From Acidovorax sp. (GTDB taxonomy: Bacteria; Pseudomonadota; Gammaproteobacteria; Burkholderiales; Burkholderiaceae_C), in contig JAITLO010000008.1 of the NCBI GenBank assembly GCA_031277855.1, forward strand, positions 62,001 to 126,000: 64,000 bases of DNA, given 5' to 3'. Each line of letters starts with the position of its first letter. Positions within the stretch are counted from its first letter, which is position 1. The notes under the pieces were generated by a model. It did not search any database, was not told the origin of the DNA, and saw only the letters and a program-made list of their open reading frames with translations. Made by a program: the position numbers and the translations under genes. Of the stretch, positions 43,539 through 52,542 are shown piece after piece.

Positions 43539-43756
43539 GGATAGGTTTCTCCTGTGGATGGATGCCGGATGGCAGTCCGAAATAAAAATGGGGATGGGGG
43601 AGCAAAGCACAAGAGCCCAGCAATGCAGGGGGCGTCTTGCAGTTCACCTGGGCTGTTTTAGGTTGTAATGTTTTGCGCCCAGGGTCGCTTTTGGTCCAAG
43701 TTTGCGCATTATGCTGGGCAGTTCTTATTCAGCGCAAATCACTGCCTATCCCTATT

Positions 43757-44164
43757 ATGAAGACCAAGCCCGAACTCGAACTCTCCGACGTCAAAAAGAT
43801 CGCCGCCGCCGCCGAGGCCGAGGCACTCAAGCACCATTGGCCGGTGACGATTGCCATCGTGGACGACGGCGGTCATCTGCTGTGGCTGCAGCGCCTGGAT
43901 GGCGCAGCGCCCATGTCCTCCCATGTGGCTCCCGCCAAGGCGCGTGCAGCCGCTGTGGGCCGCAAGGACACCAAGGCATTTGAAGACATGATCAACAACG
44001 GCCGCACGGCTTTCCTGAGCGCACCTTTTGTGGACGGCTTGCTCGAAGGCGGCGTGGCCATTGTCAAGGACGGCCAATGCCTGGGCGCTGTGGGCGTGTC
44101 GGGTGTGAAGGCCAGCGAAGACGCGCAAGTGGCCAGCGCCGGCATTGCCGCGCTGGGCCTGTGA
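43757..44164 (+). CDS. GlcG/HbpS family (DUF336) protein
   Basis: This 135-residue cytoplasmic protein is of the heme-binding-protein-like DUF336 family. Its motifs are AEAEALKHHWPVTIAIVDDGGHLLWLQRLDGA (in part), AKARAAAVGRKDTKAFE, and the C-terminal GGVAIVKDGQCLGAVGVSGV. Family members are associated with glycolate, propanediol or haem metabolism, but the general role is uncertain. The start at 43757 was chosen by family length; longer in-frame starts would add unrelated residues. No co-directional neighbour is close, so it stands alone with a bidirectional terminator behind it. Confidence 0.9.
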   Translation: MKTKPELELSDVKKIAAAAEAEALKHHWPVTIAIVDDGGHLLWLQRLDGAAPMSSHVAPAKARAAAVGRKDTKAFEDMINNGRTAFLSAPFVDGLLEGGVAIVKDGQCLGAVGVSGVKASEDAQVASAGIAALGL

Positions 44165-44244
44165 GTTCTGGCATCGTCACAAGCTGACGGCAAATTTCAG
44201 TCATTTCGGCTGCTCACGCAGACGGGTTGTGCTGGAGTTGCAAT

Positions 44245-44274
44245 GAAAAAAGGAGCGCCATGGCGCTCCTTTTG
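44245..44274. terminator. Bidirectional terminator between the DUF336 gene and the binding-protein gene
   Basis: Stem aaaaggagcgcc/ggcgctcctttt with a 2-3 base loop and A and T tracts on both sides; shared by two converging genes. Confidence 0.88.
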
Positions 44275-44292
44275 CGTTGAGGCCTCCTGGAA

Positions 44293-45204
44293 TCAGCTTG
44301 GGTCTTTGTCCTGGTAAGCCTCCAGGGGCTTGTCGTTGGGGTGCTCAAACAAGGCCTTGAGCATGGGGCTGAGGGGCAGGTTCAGCGGCATGTTCTTGGG
44401 TGGGATAGGCTGCATAAACCACTTTTCATAGAGCTTGGCCATCTCACCACTGCGCATCAGCTCGGTGATGGCGCCATCCACGGCCTTTTTGAACGGTGCA
44501 TCACCGTGGCGGAACAGCAGGGCGATGGGCTCGGCCCCCAGTACCTCACCCACGATCTTGTAGCCCGTGGGGTTTTTGGAGTTGGCGATCACGCCGGCCA
44601 GCAGGTTGGCGTCCAGCACAAAGGCCTGGGCGCGGCCGGATTCCAGCATCAAAAAGCTCTCGAAATGGTCTTTGCCCAGTTGCACGTCGAACTTGCTGCC
44701 ATGGTCGCGGCTGTATTTGCGCAGCAGTTGCACGGCCGTGGTGCCGGCCGAAGCCGCCAGCACCTGGTTGTCCAGATCCTTGAAGGATTGCACGGCTGAG
44801 TCGGCTCGCACGGCGGCGCGTACCTCGCTGACATAGGTGGTCACGGCGAACGCCACCTGTTTTTGCCGCGCCAGGTTGTTGGTGGTGGGGCCGCAGCCAA
44901 TGTCCACGGTGCCGTTTTGCACCAGGGGCAAGGTGTTCTGCGCCGTCAGCGCCATGTACTCGCGCTGGGCCTGGGGCGCAATTTTGTCCAGCACCTTCTC
45001 GCACAGCTCCACGTGGTAGCCCACGTATTTCTGCATGGAGCCCAGGGCATAGGCCATGGGGGCCGAGCTTTCGCGCACGCCCAGCACGACTTTGCCGCTG
45101 CTTTTGATTTTTTCGAAGGTGGGGGAGGCGCCAGTCTGTGCTGCGGAGGGAAGGCACAGGGCCAGCAGGCTGGCGGTGGCGAGGGCGGAGAGCATCTGGC
45201 GCAT
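44293..45204 (-). CDS. ABC transporter substrate-binding protein, polar amino acid type
   Basis: This 303-residue periplasmic binding protein of the glutamate/aspartate (GltI-like) group starts with a signal peptide (MRQMLSALATASLLALCLPS, AAQ). The mature part begins with TFEKIKSSGKVVLGVRESSAPMAYAL in part, and includes VGYHVELCEKVLDKI, TLPLVQNGTVDIGCGPTTNN and the hinge region GTTAVQLLRKYSRDHG. The arginine in GVRES is placed to bind the substrate carboxylate. The start at 45204 was chosen for an AAGGAA site 9 bases upstream. No permease or ATPase genes lie beside it, so it is an orphan binding protein in this window. Confidence 0.9.
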   Translation of the reverse strand: MRQMLSALATASLLALCLPSAAQTGASPTFEKIKSSGKVVLGVRESSAPMAYALGSMQKYVGYHVELCEKVLDKIAPQAQREYMALTAQNTLPLVQNGTVDIGCGPTTNNLARQKQVAFAVTTYVSEVRAAVRADSAVQSFKDLDNQVLAASAGTTAVQLLRKYSRDHGSKFDVQLGKDHFESFLMLESGRAQAFVLDANLLAGVIANSKNPTGYKIVGEVLGAEPIALLFRHGDAPFKKAVDGAITELMRSGEMAKLYEKWFMQPIPPKNMPLNLPLSPMLKALFEHPNDKPLEAYQDKDPS

Positions 45205-45587
45205 CGTGGGGATTCCTTGGGACAAAAAAGTAACAAGGTGTCCAGCATTTCATGGGCCGGACCTGGCGTGCATTGGGCTTAACGCGAAGTGCTGTGCCTG
45301 TCGCACGAGGTTGTGAGGGTTTTCACGAGGGCTTGAGTTTGTTACCGGTAGAGACGCCATACATGCCCTCCGTATGCTGGCAAGGCGTTTTTTGCTCCTT
45401 TCTTTGATGTGGGCAAAGCGCATGGGGGCCATGCAGAGGTGAAAACAACTTGAGAATCGCCGCCGTCTTGCACAGCGCTGGGTTTGCTGCCGGCGCTGTG
45501 CCATCAAAAAGCGAGGAAAAGAATGACGATGTATGCAACACCCCGCTGTGGGTCCATGAAAAAGTGCAGCCACCAGGAGGTTACGGA
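45205..45587. other. Control region between divergent binding-protein and chemoreceptor genes
   Basis: About 380 bases without a convincing gene. I looked for a flagellar sigma-28 promoter before the chemoreceptor and found only weak matches. The ribosome-binding site CAGGAGG of the chemoreceptor is at about 45574-45580. Confidence 0.5.
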
Positions 45588-47165
45588 ATGAAGCTGAGTT
45601 TCAAACTTCCCATGGCTTTTGCCCTGGCCATGCTGGTGCTGTTCGGTACCGCGCTGTGGGGCATGGGCCAGCTTGCGCAGGCCCTGCGCATCTACCAGAC
45701 CTCGGTGGCCGAGCATGTGGAGCAGGAGCGCCTGGTCAGCCAGTTGCTCTCTGGCTTCAGGCTGCAGACCCAGGAGTGGAAAAACGTGTTGCTGCGTGGG
45801 CAGGATGCAAAGCGCAGAGAGCAATACTGGAACGCCTTTGTGAAGCAGGACGCCCATGTCCAGCAAATGGCCGAAGCCCTGGTGGCGCGCCTGCCTGAGG
45901 GTGAAAGCCATGAGCTGGTCCAGCGCTTTGCCCAGGCCCACCATCGCATGAGCCAGGCCTATCACAGTGGCTACCAGGCCTTTATGGCGTCCGGCATGAA
46001 TGCCGAGGCGGGCGACCGTTCCGTGGCCGGTATCGATCGCGAACCCACCCAGTTGCTGGATGAGGTGGCTGTGCTGATACAGCGCAGCAGCGCTGCGGTG
46101 GCCGAAGATGCCAGCACAACGGCCACGCGTGCCGAGTGGATCAGCCTGGTGGTGATGGCTCTGGTGTGCCTGCTGGGCATAGGCGTGGGCCTGTTGTTCA
46201 GCCGTGCCGTGGTGCGCCCGCTGGATGCGGCCGTGCAGGTGGCGCGAGCCGTGGCGGGTGGCAATTTGACAGCGGCCCAGCCCAATACCCGGCGCGACGA
46301 GGTGGCTCAACTGCTCAATGCGTTGCATACCATGCAGCAGGCGCTGTCCCAGGTGGTGCAGGGCGTGCGCCAGAACGCCCACAGCGTGGCCACGGCCAGT
46401 ACCCAGATAGCCCATGGCAACAACGACCTCTCGGCCCGTACCGAACAGCAGGCCAGCGCGCTGGAGGAAACCGCTGCCTCCATGGAGGAGCTATCGTCCA
46501 CCGTACAGCAAAACGCGGCCCATGCCCGCCAGGCCAGCCAACTGGCCCACAACGCCTCCACCGTGGCGGCGCAAGGGGGCTCGGTTGTGGGCCAGGTGGT
46601 GGCCACCATGCACGATATCCAAAGTGCCAGCCAGCGCATTGCCGACATCATTGGTGTGATCGACTCCATCGCTTTTCAGACCAATATCCTGGCCTTGAAT
46701 GCGGCGGTGGAGGCCGCCCGGGCCGGGGAGCAGGGCAGAGGCTTTGCCGTGGTGGCTGGCGAGGTGCGGGCCCTGGCCCAGCGCTCGGCCACGGCTGCGC
46801 GCGAGATCAAGGAGCTGATTACCGCCAATGTGAGCAGCGTGGCCCAGGGCTCGGCACAGGTGGACCAGGCTGGAGCCACCATGGACCAGGTGGTGGCCGC
46901 CATTGCCAGCGTCAGCCAGATTGTGGGTGACATCAGCGCCGCCAGCAGCGAGCAGGCCAGCGGTGTGGCCCAGGTGGGCGATGCCATCATGCAGATGGAC
47001 CAGGTCACGCAGCAGAACGCGGCCCTGGTGGAGGAAAGCGCGGCCGCTGCCGACAGCCTGCGCACCCAGGCCCAGCAGCTGGTGCAGGCCGTGTCCGTGT
47101 TCCAGTTGGCGGGCGATGTGCAGGATGTGGAGCCTGTTGCGCGCCTGGCCTGGGCGCGGGCCTGA
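45588..47165 (+). CDS. Methyl-accepting chemotaxis protein
   Basis: This 525-residue inner-membrane chemoreceptor has a first transmembrane helix at about 9-30 ([19 protein letters not shown]), a periplasmic four-helix bundle-like sensor (about 35-190), a second helix (about 190-212, [20 protein letters not shown]), a HAMP domain ([20 protein letters not shown]) and a signalling domain with the hairpin-tip signature [32 protein letters not shown]. Methylation-helix segments ([18 protein letters not shown]) are visible. It lacks a C-terminal NWETF pentapeptide. An AGGAGG site supports the start. Its stop codon directly abuts that of the converging esterase gene. The orphan amino-acid-type binding protein is divergent and could be a partner, but this is speculative. 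Confidence 0.93.
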   Translation: MKLSFKLPMAFALAMLVLFGTALWGMGQLAQALRIYQTSVAEHVEQERLVSQLLSGFRLQTQEWKNVLLRGQDAKRREQYWNAFVKQDAHVQQMAEALVARLPEGESHELVQRFAQAHHRMSQAYHSGYQAFMASGMNAEAGDRSVAGIDREPTQLLDEVAVLIQRSSAAVAEDASTTATRAEWISLVVMALVCLLGIGVGLLFSRAVVRPLDAAVQVARAVAGGNLTAAQPNTRRDEVAQLLNALHTMQQALSQVVQGVRQNAHSVATASTQIAHGNNDLSARTEQQASALEETAASMEELSSTVQQNAAHARQASQLAHNASTVAAQGGSVVGQVVATMHDIQSASQRIADIIGVIDSIAFQTNILALNAAVEAARAGEQGRGFAVVAGEVRALAQRSATAAREIKELITANVSSVAQGSAQVDQAGATMDQVVAAIASVSQIVGDISAASSEQASGVAQVGDAIMQMDQVTQQNAALVEESAAAADSLRTQAQQLVQAVSVFQLAGDVQDVEPVARLAWARA

Positions 47166-48158
47166 TCAGGCGGCCGTGCGCAACAGTTCGGCCCAGGCCG
47201 TGCAGGCGCTCTCGACCTGCTGGCGTGCGGCCGGGCTGGCCGCCACCAGGCGCGCAAAACCATGGACCATGCCGGGCGCGCGCTGCAACTGCACCGGCGC
47301 GCCCAGGGCCTGGGCTTGCAGCGCAAAGGCCTCGCCCTCATCGCGCAAGATGTCGTGGCTGGCGGTGACCACCAGCGTAGGCGGCAACTGGGCGATTTCG
47401 GTCTCGCAGCGGCTGGGGTGTATCCATGCAGCCGCCTTGCCCTGTACCCGGCCCAGGGCCTGCCAGTACAGCTGCATGGCCGCTGGCGTCAGCCCGTAGC
47501 CGCTGGCAAAGCTGCGCATGCTCTCCGTGTCCTGGCCGGGCAGCAGCGGGGGGTATAGCAGCAGCAGGCCGTCAATCTGCGCAGCCCCGGCATCACCGGG
47601 CAGCCCTTGTAGCTGGCGTATGGCAGCGGCCAGTGCCAGGTGGGCGCCTGCGCTGTCGCCGCCCAGCAGCACCTTGCCCTGGGGCAAGGGCTGCAGGCCC
47701 TGCATATCGCGCAGCCATTGGAGTACGGCGAGCACATCGTCCAGTGGCGCGGGAAAAGGGTTTTCCGGAGTGCGGCGGTAGTGCACGCTCAGCACACAGT
47801 GGCCGGTGCACAGGGCCAGGCGCTCGCACAAATCGTCATGGGTGTTCAGATCGCCCACCATCCAGCCGCCGCCATGCAGCCAGACCAGGGTGTGCTGCGT
47901 TTTGCCGCTGCTTTTTTGGTAGCTCCGCACACAGATTTCGCGCCCTGCAGCGGGCACAAAAAAGCTGTGCTGGGCAATGCCTTGCAAGGGCGTGCGCACC
48001 AGCCTGGCCTGCAGCTCGCTGAGCAGGCGGCGGCGCTGGGCATAGGACAGCTGGGGCGCAGGCGTGGCGGCATCCAGCTGGGCAAAGCGCTGCAGCGTGC
48101 GCGCGAGCGCGGGGTCTACGGGTGGGAGTGCGATGGGGGCGGCCATAGAGGCCATCAT
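47166..48158 (-). CDS. Alpha/beta hydrolase of the hormone-sensitive lipase family
   Basis: This 330-residue esterase has the HSL-family oxyanion motif HGGGWMVGD, the nucleophile in GGDSAGAHLALA (Ser about 150), the acid in TASHDILRDEGE and the histidine in GMVHGFARL. It probably hydrolyses short-chain esters in the cytoplasm. Start uncertain among several close methionines (48158, 48155, 48146). The gene ends base-to-base with the chemoreceptor (TGA|TCA), leaving no intergenic space. Confidence 0.88.
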   Translation of the reverse strand: MMASMAAPIALPPVDPALARTLQRFAQLDAATPAPQLSYAQRRRLLSELQARLVRTPLQGIAQHSFFVPAAGREICVRSYQKSSGKTQHTLVWLHGGGWMVGDLNTHDDLCERLALCTGHCVLSVHYRRTPENPFPAPLDDVLAVLQWLRDMQGLQPLPQGKVLLGGDSAGAHLALAAAIRQLQGLPGDAGAAQIDGLLLLYPPLLPGQDTESMRSFASGYGLTPAAMQLYWQALGRVQGKAAAWIHPSRCETEIAQLPPTLVVTASHDILRDEGEAFALQAQALGAPVQLQRAPGMVHGFARLVAASPAARQQVESACTAWAELLRTAA

Positions 48159-48230
48159 AAATTTGCCGGCCCCGGCTGCGCATTCCATGGAATTTGTCCG
48201 GGCTTTTGCCCGGCAGCGTGATGTGCCTGC

Positions 48231-49121
48231 TTAGCTGTGCCGTGCGGCTTCGTTCCAGAACGCCCGTGCCACGGGGGAGAGACGGTTGGAGTTCTGGCAG
48301 GCCAGTGCGATATAGCGCTGGGTGGTGGGCGTCATGGGCTTGTAGACGATGCCGGGAATGGCATCCGGGAGTGCCAACCTGGCCAGGATGGACACCCCAT
48401 GCCCATCGGCCACATATTGCAAAATGGATGTGATCTGGTGCAGCTCGTGGGCAATGCGGGGCTTGAGGTCATGCTTGAGCAGCAAGCGGTAGATCAGCGG
48501 CTTGGAGCCTGCCCGGGTGAGCAAGAACGGGTATTCCATCAGCTCGCTCAGTTGCACCATGCTTTGCTGTGCCAGAGGGTGGCCTTCGGGCAGCACGGCC
48601 ACGAGTTCGTCCATGGCCAGGGTCTGGGTTTCCAGCTCGAGCTTGGGCAGTGGGACCACGGCCAGTTCGATGCGGTGCTCCATCAGGTCCAGGCTGACCT
48701 GGTCCTCGGGCTTTTCGATGATGTGTACATCGACGCCGGGGTGTTTGGCGCGAAAGGCCTTGAGTATCGGTGGCAAGGCCTTGAGGGTGCCGCTGGCACC
48801 GAACGAGCCTATGTGCAGCTGCCCGGTCTTGAGCTCGGCGTCCGAGCGGGCGATGGACTTCATCAGCTGCATGGAGGCAAACACCTCCTTGGCCAGCGGA
48901 AGAATGCGTTCGCCGGCATAGGTCAGCGGTGCGCCGGGCGCGCTGCGGTCTATCAGCTGGGCCCCGAGTGCAGACTCCAGGGCACGCAGCGCATGGCTGG
49001 TGGCAGAGGGCGAGAGGCCCAGCTTGGCACCCGCGCTGGAGATGCCGTCCGCCTGCACCAGCGCCAGCAGCAGCTCTAGCTGCTTGAGTGTGGGGAAATC
49101 ATGCTTGCCGCCCAGATTCAC
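48231..49121 (-). CDS. LysR-family regulator of the 3-mercaptopropionate cluster
   Basis: This 296-residue regulator has an N-terminal winged helix-turn-helix (about 8-68: LKQLELLLALVQADGISSAGAKLG, SPSATSHALRALESALG) and a periplasmic-binding-like effector domain (about 95-290). It lies downstream of act-acd-mdo on the same strand, 176 bases after mdo, so it may be expressed separately. Related mercaptopropionate loci in Variovorax also contain a lysR gene. A 12-bp imperfect inverted repeat (ccaaccgc/gcggttgg, 49177-49215) lies in its upstream gap and could be a binding site. Confidence 0.85.
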   Translation of the reverse strand: MNLGGKHDFPTLKQLELLLALVQADGISSAGAKLGLSPSATSHALRALESALGAQLIDRSAPGAPLTYAGERILPLAKEVFASMQLMKSIARSDAELKTGQLHIGSFGASGTLKALPPILKAFRAKHPGVDVHIIEKPEDQVSLDLMEHRIELAVVPLPKLELETQTLAMDELVAVLPEGHPLAQQSMVQLSELMEYPFLLTRAGSKPLIYRLLLKHDLKPRIAHELHQITSILQYVADGHGVSILARLALPDAIPGIVYKPMTPTTQRYIALACQNSNRLSPVARAFWNEAARHS

Positions 49122-49297
49122 AGTGTCCTGTCCCTTTCGCGCTCACCGCTTCGGCACTTGCCGCAGCGTATGGCGTTTGTCTCCAACCGCTCCCATGGCT
49201 GGATGGGGCGGTTGGATGGTACAAGATACTGTTGGCGCAAAGCACTGCAAAAAAGCGATGGGGCCGTGCTTTGGCCAGCACGAGAGATGCGAGGAAC

Positions 49298-49879
49298 TCA
49301 GGCCGCCTTCAATTCGGCTTCATTGGAGTAGCCGGAGATAAAGGGCTTGCGCTCGCCCGTGTCTTCCACGAACACATGGCGCGAGATGCGGCCTATGTTG
49401 CCCCCGTAGACATGGATGCTGATGGAGACGCGGTCGTCATAGAAATTGGAGACGCGGTGGATGTCGCCTATGGTGGGCGAGACGCAGTCCACATCGCCGG
49501 GGTTGAGCTGCTCCGTCCCCAGTGAGCGCATGCTGCGGCCATCGTCTGCGGGCTCGAACAATTCGCCGACTTCGCAGCCACGCATCATGCCGATCAGAGC
49601 CCATACCGTGTGGTTGTGTATGGGCGTCTTCTGGCCGGGGCCCCAGACAAAGCTCACCACCGAGAAGCGATCCTGGGGATCGGCATGCAGCAGGTACTGC
49701 TGGTAGTACTGCGGGTCGGGCTTGGCATAGCGCTCGGGCAGCCAGTCGTCTTGCGCAATCAGCTGCTTGAGCACGGCGCCGCCTTGCTGGAGGATGGTGG
49801 GCTCGTCACCCTGGTGCTGATCGATCACCCGGGTGAAGTCGGCGACGAATTGCTGGAATTTTTCTGGCATGGCCATCAT
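49298..49879 (-). CDS. mdo: Thiol dioxygenase, probable 3-mercaptopropionate dioxygenase
   Basis: This 193-residue cupin of the cysteine dioxygenase type uses Fe(II) held by His88 and His90 (PIHNHTVWALIG) and His141 (DIHRVSN). Oxygen converts a thiol to a sulfinate. The residue corresponding to the substrate-binding arginine of cysteine dioxygenase appears to be glutamine (in YYQQYLLHAD, about 58-67), which in the known family marks 3-mercaptopropionate dioxygenase. SISIHVYGG gives the His-Tyr pair of the catalytic network. An AAAGGAG site precedes the ATG. It follows acd by 36 bases in act-acd-mdo, consistent with making 3-sulfinopropionate for the next step. Confidence 0.85.
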   Translation of the reverse strand: MMAMPEKFQQFVADFTRVIDQHQGDEPTILQQGGAVLKQLIAQDDWLPERYAKPDPQYYQQYLLHADPQDRFSVVSFVWGPGQKTPIHNHTVWALIGMMRGCEVGELFEPADDGRSMRSLGTEQLNPGDVDCVSPTIGDIHRVSNFYDDRVSISIHVYGGNIGRISRHVFVEDTGERKPFISGYSNEAELKAA

Positions 49880-49915
49880 GGTGTGTCTCCTTTGTTGTTG
49901 TCGGTGCGCTAGGTC

Positions 49916-51112
49916 TCAGGCCTTGCTCTGCGCGACGTAGCCATCGCGAGTTTGCGGCAATTTCATATTGAGCAGCTTGGATGCCACCTGGGTGCGCAGG
50001 ATTTGCGCCGTACCCCCGGCAATGGTGAACATGCGTGCATCGCGCACATGGCGTTCCATGGGATTGTGGCGGCCGTAGCCCGAGGAACCGTAGAACTGCA
50101 AGGCGTCGTTGGTGACCTTGTTGGCGGTTTCGGCCGCCATGATCTTGGCGCGTGCAGCCTTGTCAATATCGGGGAAATGCTCACCGCTGGCGGCGGCATG
50201 GCGCAGCATCAAACGGGCAGCTTCCAGCTGGGTCGACATATCGGCCAGCATCCACTGCAGACCCTGGAATTCGGCAATCGGGCGGCCGAATTGCTGGCGT
50301 GTCTTCAGATAGGCCATGCCTTCCTCAAAGGCGCCTTGCGCAATCCCCAGGGCCACGGTGCCGGCGCCCACGCGCTGCGCGTTGTATGCATTCATCAGCG
50401 AGGCAAAGCCGCGCTGGAGCCCCCCCGGAGGAACGACCAGCATGGACTTGTGCACCCGCAGATTGCGGAACTCCAGATGGGTTTCGGGAATGCCGCGCAC
50501 CCCCATGGCATACAGGCGTCGGCCCACCACGAGCTGGTCGGCCGGGGTGCGGTCGCGCACGCAGATAAAGGCGCCCACGCCCTGGTCCACACCGTCGTCG
50601 AACACGCGCGCAAAGATCAGGTGCAGATTGGAAACGCCGCCGCCTGTGATCCAGTACTTCTCGCCGTTGAGGATGTACTCGTCGCCCTTGCGATCGGCAC
50701 GGGTGGTCATTTCGCTGGCTGCGCTGCCGGCATTGGGCTCGGAGATGCAGATGGCGGGTTTGTCGCCGCCCAGCACCAGCTCTGCAGCGATCTTCAGCTG
50801 CTCGGGCGTGCCATAGGTGGCGATGGCGCCGATGGCGCCCATATTGGCTTCCACGGTGATGCGGCCCATGGTGGCGCAGGCCTTGGCCATTTCCTCGACC
50901 ACGATGACGGCATCCAGATAGCTCAGGCCCTGGCCGCCGGCGCGCTTGGGCAGCGTCATGCCCATAAAGCCGGCATCACGCAGCTTGGCGATGTTGTCCC
51001 AGGGGTATTGCTCGGTGAGGTCGGTGTCGGCAGCCGTGGGGGCGAATGCCGTTTGCGCGAGTTCGCGTGCACGTGCCTGCAGGTCGAATTGTGCTTTGGT
51101 GAGTTCGTACAT
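49916..51112 (-). CDS. acd: Acyl-CoA dehydrogenase homologue, probable 3-sulfinopropionyl-CoA desulfinase
   Basis: This 398-residue flavoprotein has the acyl-CoA dehydrogenase fold: ICISEPNAGSAASEMTTRA, LNGEKYWITGG, GRPIAEFQGLQWMLADM and a C-terminal GSSGYGRHNPMERHVRDAR. Both positions that carry the catalytic glutamate in dehydrogenases are changed: the YEGT site reads AGGT (IAGGTAQI), and the isovaleryl-type site reads Gln246 (NAYNAQRV). Arg84 (ATMGRIT) is also present. Gln246 and Arg84 are the residues I know from the desulfinase of Advenella. The predicted reaction gives propionyl-CoA and sulfite from 3-sulfinopropionyl-CoA. Start at 51112 with GGAGA upstream. Neighbours mdo and act support the role. 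Confidence 0.88.
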   Translation of the reverse strand: MYELTKAQFDLQARARELAQTAFAPTAADTDLTEQYPWDNIAKLRDAGFMGMTLPKRAGGQGLSYLDAVIVVEEMAKACATMGRITVEANMGAIGAIATYGTPEQLKIAAELVLGGDKPAICISEPNAGSAASEMTTRADRKGDEYILNGEKYWITGGGVSNLHLIFARVFDDGVDQGVGAFICVRDRTPADQLVVGRRLYAMGVRGIPETHLEFRNLRVHKSMLVVPPGGLQRGFASLMNAYNAQRVGAGTVALGIAQGAFEEGMAYLKTRQQFGRPIAEFQGLQWMLADMSTQLEAARLMLRHAAASGEHFPDIDKAARAKIMAAETANKVTNDALQFYGSSGYGRHNPMERHVRDARMFTIAGGTAQILRTQVASKLLNMKLPQTRDGYVAQSKA

Positions 51113-51162
51113 CAATGTCTCCGGGAAAGGGTGGGGTGGTGTGAATGGAATGGGCGGGGCGC

Positions 51163-52356
51163 TCAGTGCTCGCCCAGCCAGTCGTCTAAAACGCTTTGGG
51201 CGTGTTCGTTCAGGCGTGGGGGCGGACGGCGATAGCTGGGTGGGGTGGCAGACATCTTCAGCGGGTTGGCCAGCAGCCTGATTTCCCCGCCTTGAGCCCA
51301 TTCGCAGGGCATGCGCAGCTCGGCACCGCGGGCGATGACATGGGGGTCGTTGAATACGTCTTCCAGGTCGTTGACCGGCCCGCAGGGCACGCCCGCCTGC
51401 TCCAGTGCTTGCAGCCAGTGGCTGCGGGGGCGGGTGCGCAGCAGCTCGGAGATCTGCGGGCACAACACCTCGCGGTGGGCGATGCGCTGCACATTCGTGG
51501 CGAAGCGCTGGTCGTCGGCCAGTGCTTCGGTATCTGCCACCTGGCAAAACCTGCGGAACTGTGCGTCGTTGCCCACGGCCAGAATCATCGGGGCGTCGGC
51601 AGTGGGGAACACCTGGTAGGGCACGATGTTGGGGTGGCCATTGCCCAGCCGGGTGGGCAATTGGCGCTCGGCCAGGTAGTTGGTGCCGGCGTTGACCAAC
51701 CAGGCAATCTGCGAGTCCAGCAGCGAGATGTCGATGTGCTGGCCTTCACCGGTCTTGTCGCGGTGCTGGAGCGCGGCCAGCATGCCCACGGTGGCGTACA
51801 TGCCGGTCATGACATCGGCGATGCCCACGCCCACTTTCATGGGCTCTCCATCGGGAACGCCGGTGAGGCTCATGATGCCGCCCATGCCCTGAATGAGAAA
51901 GTCATAGCCGGGCCGGCTGGCGTAGGGGCCGGTATGGCCAAAGCCGGTGATGGAGCAATAAATGAGGCGCGGGTATTGCGCGCGCAGCTGTGCGTAGGAC
52001 AGACCGTATTTGGCCAGCCCGCCGGCCTTGTAGTTCTCCACCAGCACATCGGCCTTGGCAAGCAACTGGTGGATCAGCTGGCGGCCATCCTCGCTGGCAA
52101 TGTCGATGGCGATCGAGCGCTTGTTGCGATTGGCCGCCAGGTAGTAGGCGCTCTCGCGGGTGGGCGTGCCTTGCGTGTCTGCAATATAGGGCGGGCCCCA
52201 TTTGCGGGTGTCATCGCCTTCTTCGGGGCGCTCCACCTTGATGACATCGGCGCCCAGATCGCCCAGCAGCTGCGTGGCACTGGGGCCTGCCAGAATGCGG
52301 GAAAGATCCAGCACCCGTATGCCGGTGAGTGCCCCCTTGTTTGTCTGCGCTTGCAT
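51163..52356 (-). CDS. act: Class III CoA-transferase, probable succinyl-CoA:3-sulfinopropionate CoA-transferase
   Basis: This 397-residue CaiB/BaiF enzyme moves CoA between carboxylic acids. Family motifs: VLDLSRILAGPSATQLLGDLGADVIKVERPEEGDDTR in part, NRNKRSIAIDI, the nucleophile-type aspartate in GYDFLIQGMGGIMSLTG, and GEGQHIDISLLDSQIAWL. It is the first gene of act-acd-mdo; acd starts 51 bases later. In Variovorax the equivalent enzyme activates 3-sulfinopropionate, which suits this context. An AAGGA site precedes the ATG at 52356; a GTG 18 bases earlier is an alternative. Confidence 0.82.
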   Translation of the reverse strand: MQAQTNKGALTGIRVLDLSRILAGPSATQLLGDLGADVIKVERPEEGDDTRKWGPPYIADTQGTPTRESAYYLAANRNKRSIAIDIASEDGRQLIHQLLAKADVLVENYKAGGLAKYGLSYAQLRAQYPRLIYCSITGFGHTGPYASRPGYDFLIQGMGGIMSLTGVPDGEPMKVGVGIADVMTGMYATVGMLAALQHRDKTGEGQHIDISLLDSQIAWLVNAGTNYLAERQLPTRLGNGHPNIVPYQVFPTADAPMILAVGNDAQFRRFCQVADTEALADDQRFATNVQRIAHREVLCPQISELLRTRPRSHWLQALEQAGVPCGPVNDLEDVFNDPHVIARGAELRMPCEWAQGGEIRLLANPLKMSATPPSYRRPPPRLNEHAQSVLDDWLGEH

Positions 52357-52457
52357 CTGATCGCCGTCCTTCACACTTCAATATCGATGGAGGGAGGCGC
52401 AAGTCCATAGGCATGGACAGCGTCCTCCCCATCGTTTGCAGTATGTGGAGGGCGCAC

Positions 52458-52487
52458 TTCATGCTCAATTGAGTTTTTTTTCAAGGC
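52458..52487. promoter_or_regulatory. Shared 30-base motif, copy 1 (upstream of act)
   Basis: TTCATGCTCAATTGAG followed by a T-run and CAAGGC. It is identical at 27 of 30 positions to 61870-61899. The CTCAATTGAG core is a perfect palindrome in this copy. It lies about 100 bases upstream of act and might be an operator or promoter element common to both catabolic clusters. Confidence 0.5.
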
Positions 52488-52542
52488 CCAGGCCGGTGCA
52501 AGGGCAAGCGCAAGGCAGGGGAAGCCGATGCGGGACTGGTGC

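Noticed and set aside
45430-45587. Flagellar sigma-28 promoter before the chemoreceptor
   Set aside because: Only a loose match to the minus-10 GCCGATAA element; no acceptable minus-35 spacing.
49260-49290. Stem cgtgct/agcacg downstream of mdo as a terminator
   Set aside because: The T-run on the minus strand starts about ten bases beyond the stem; too loose to call.
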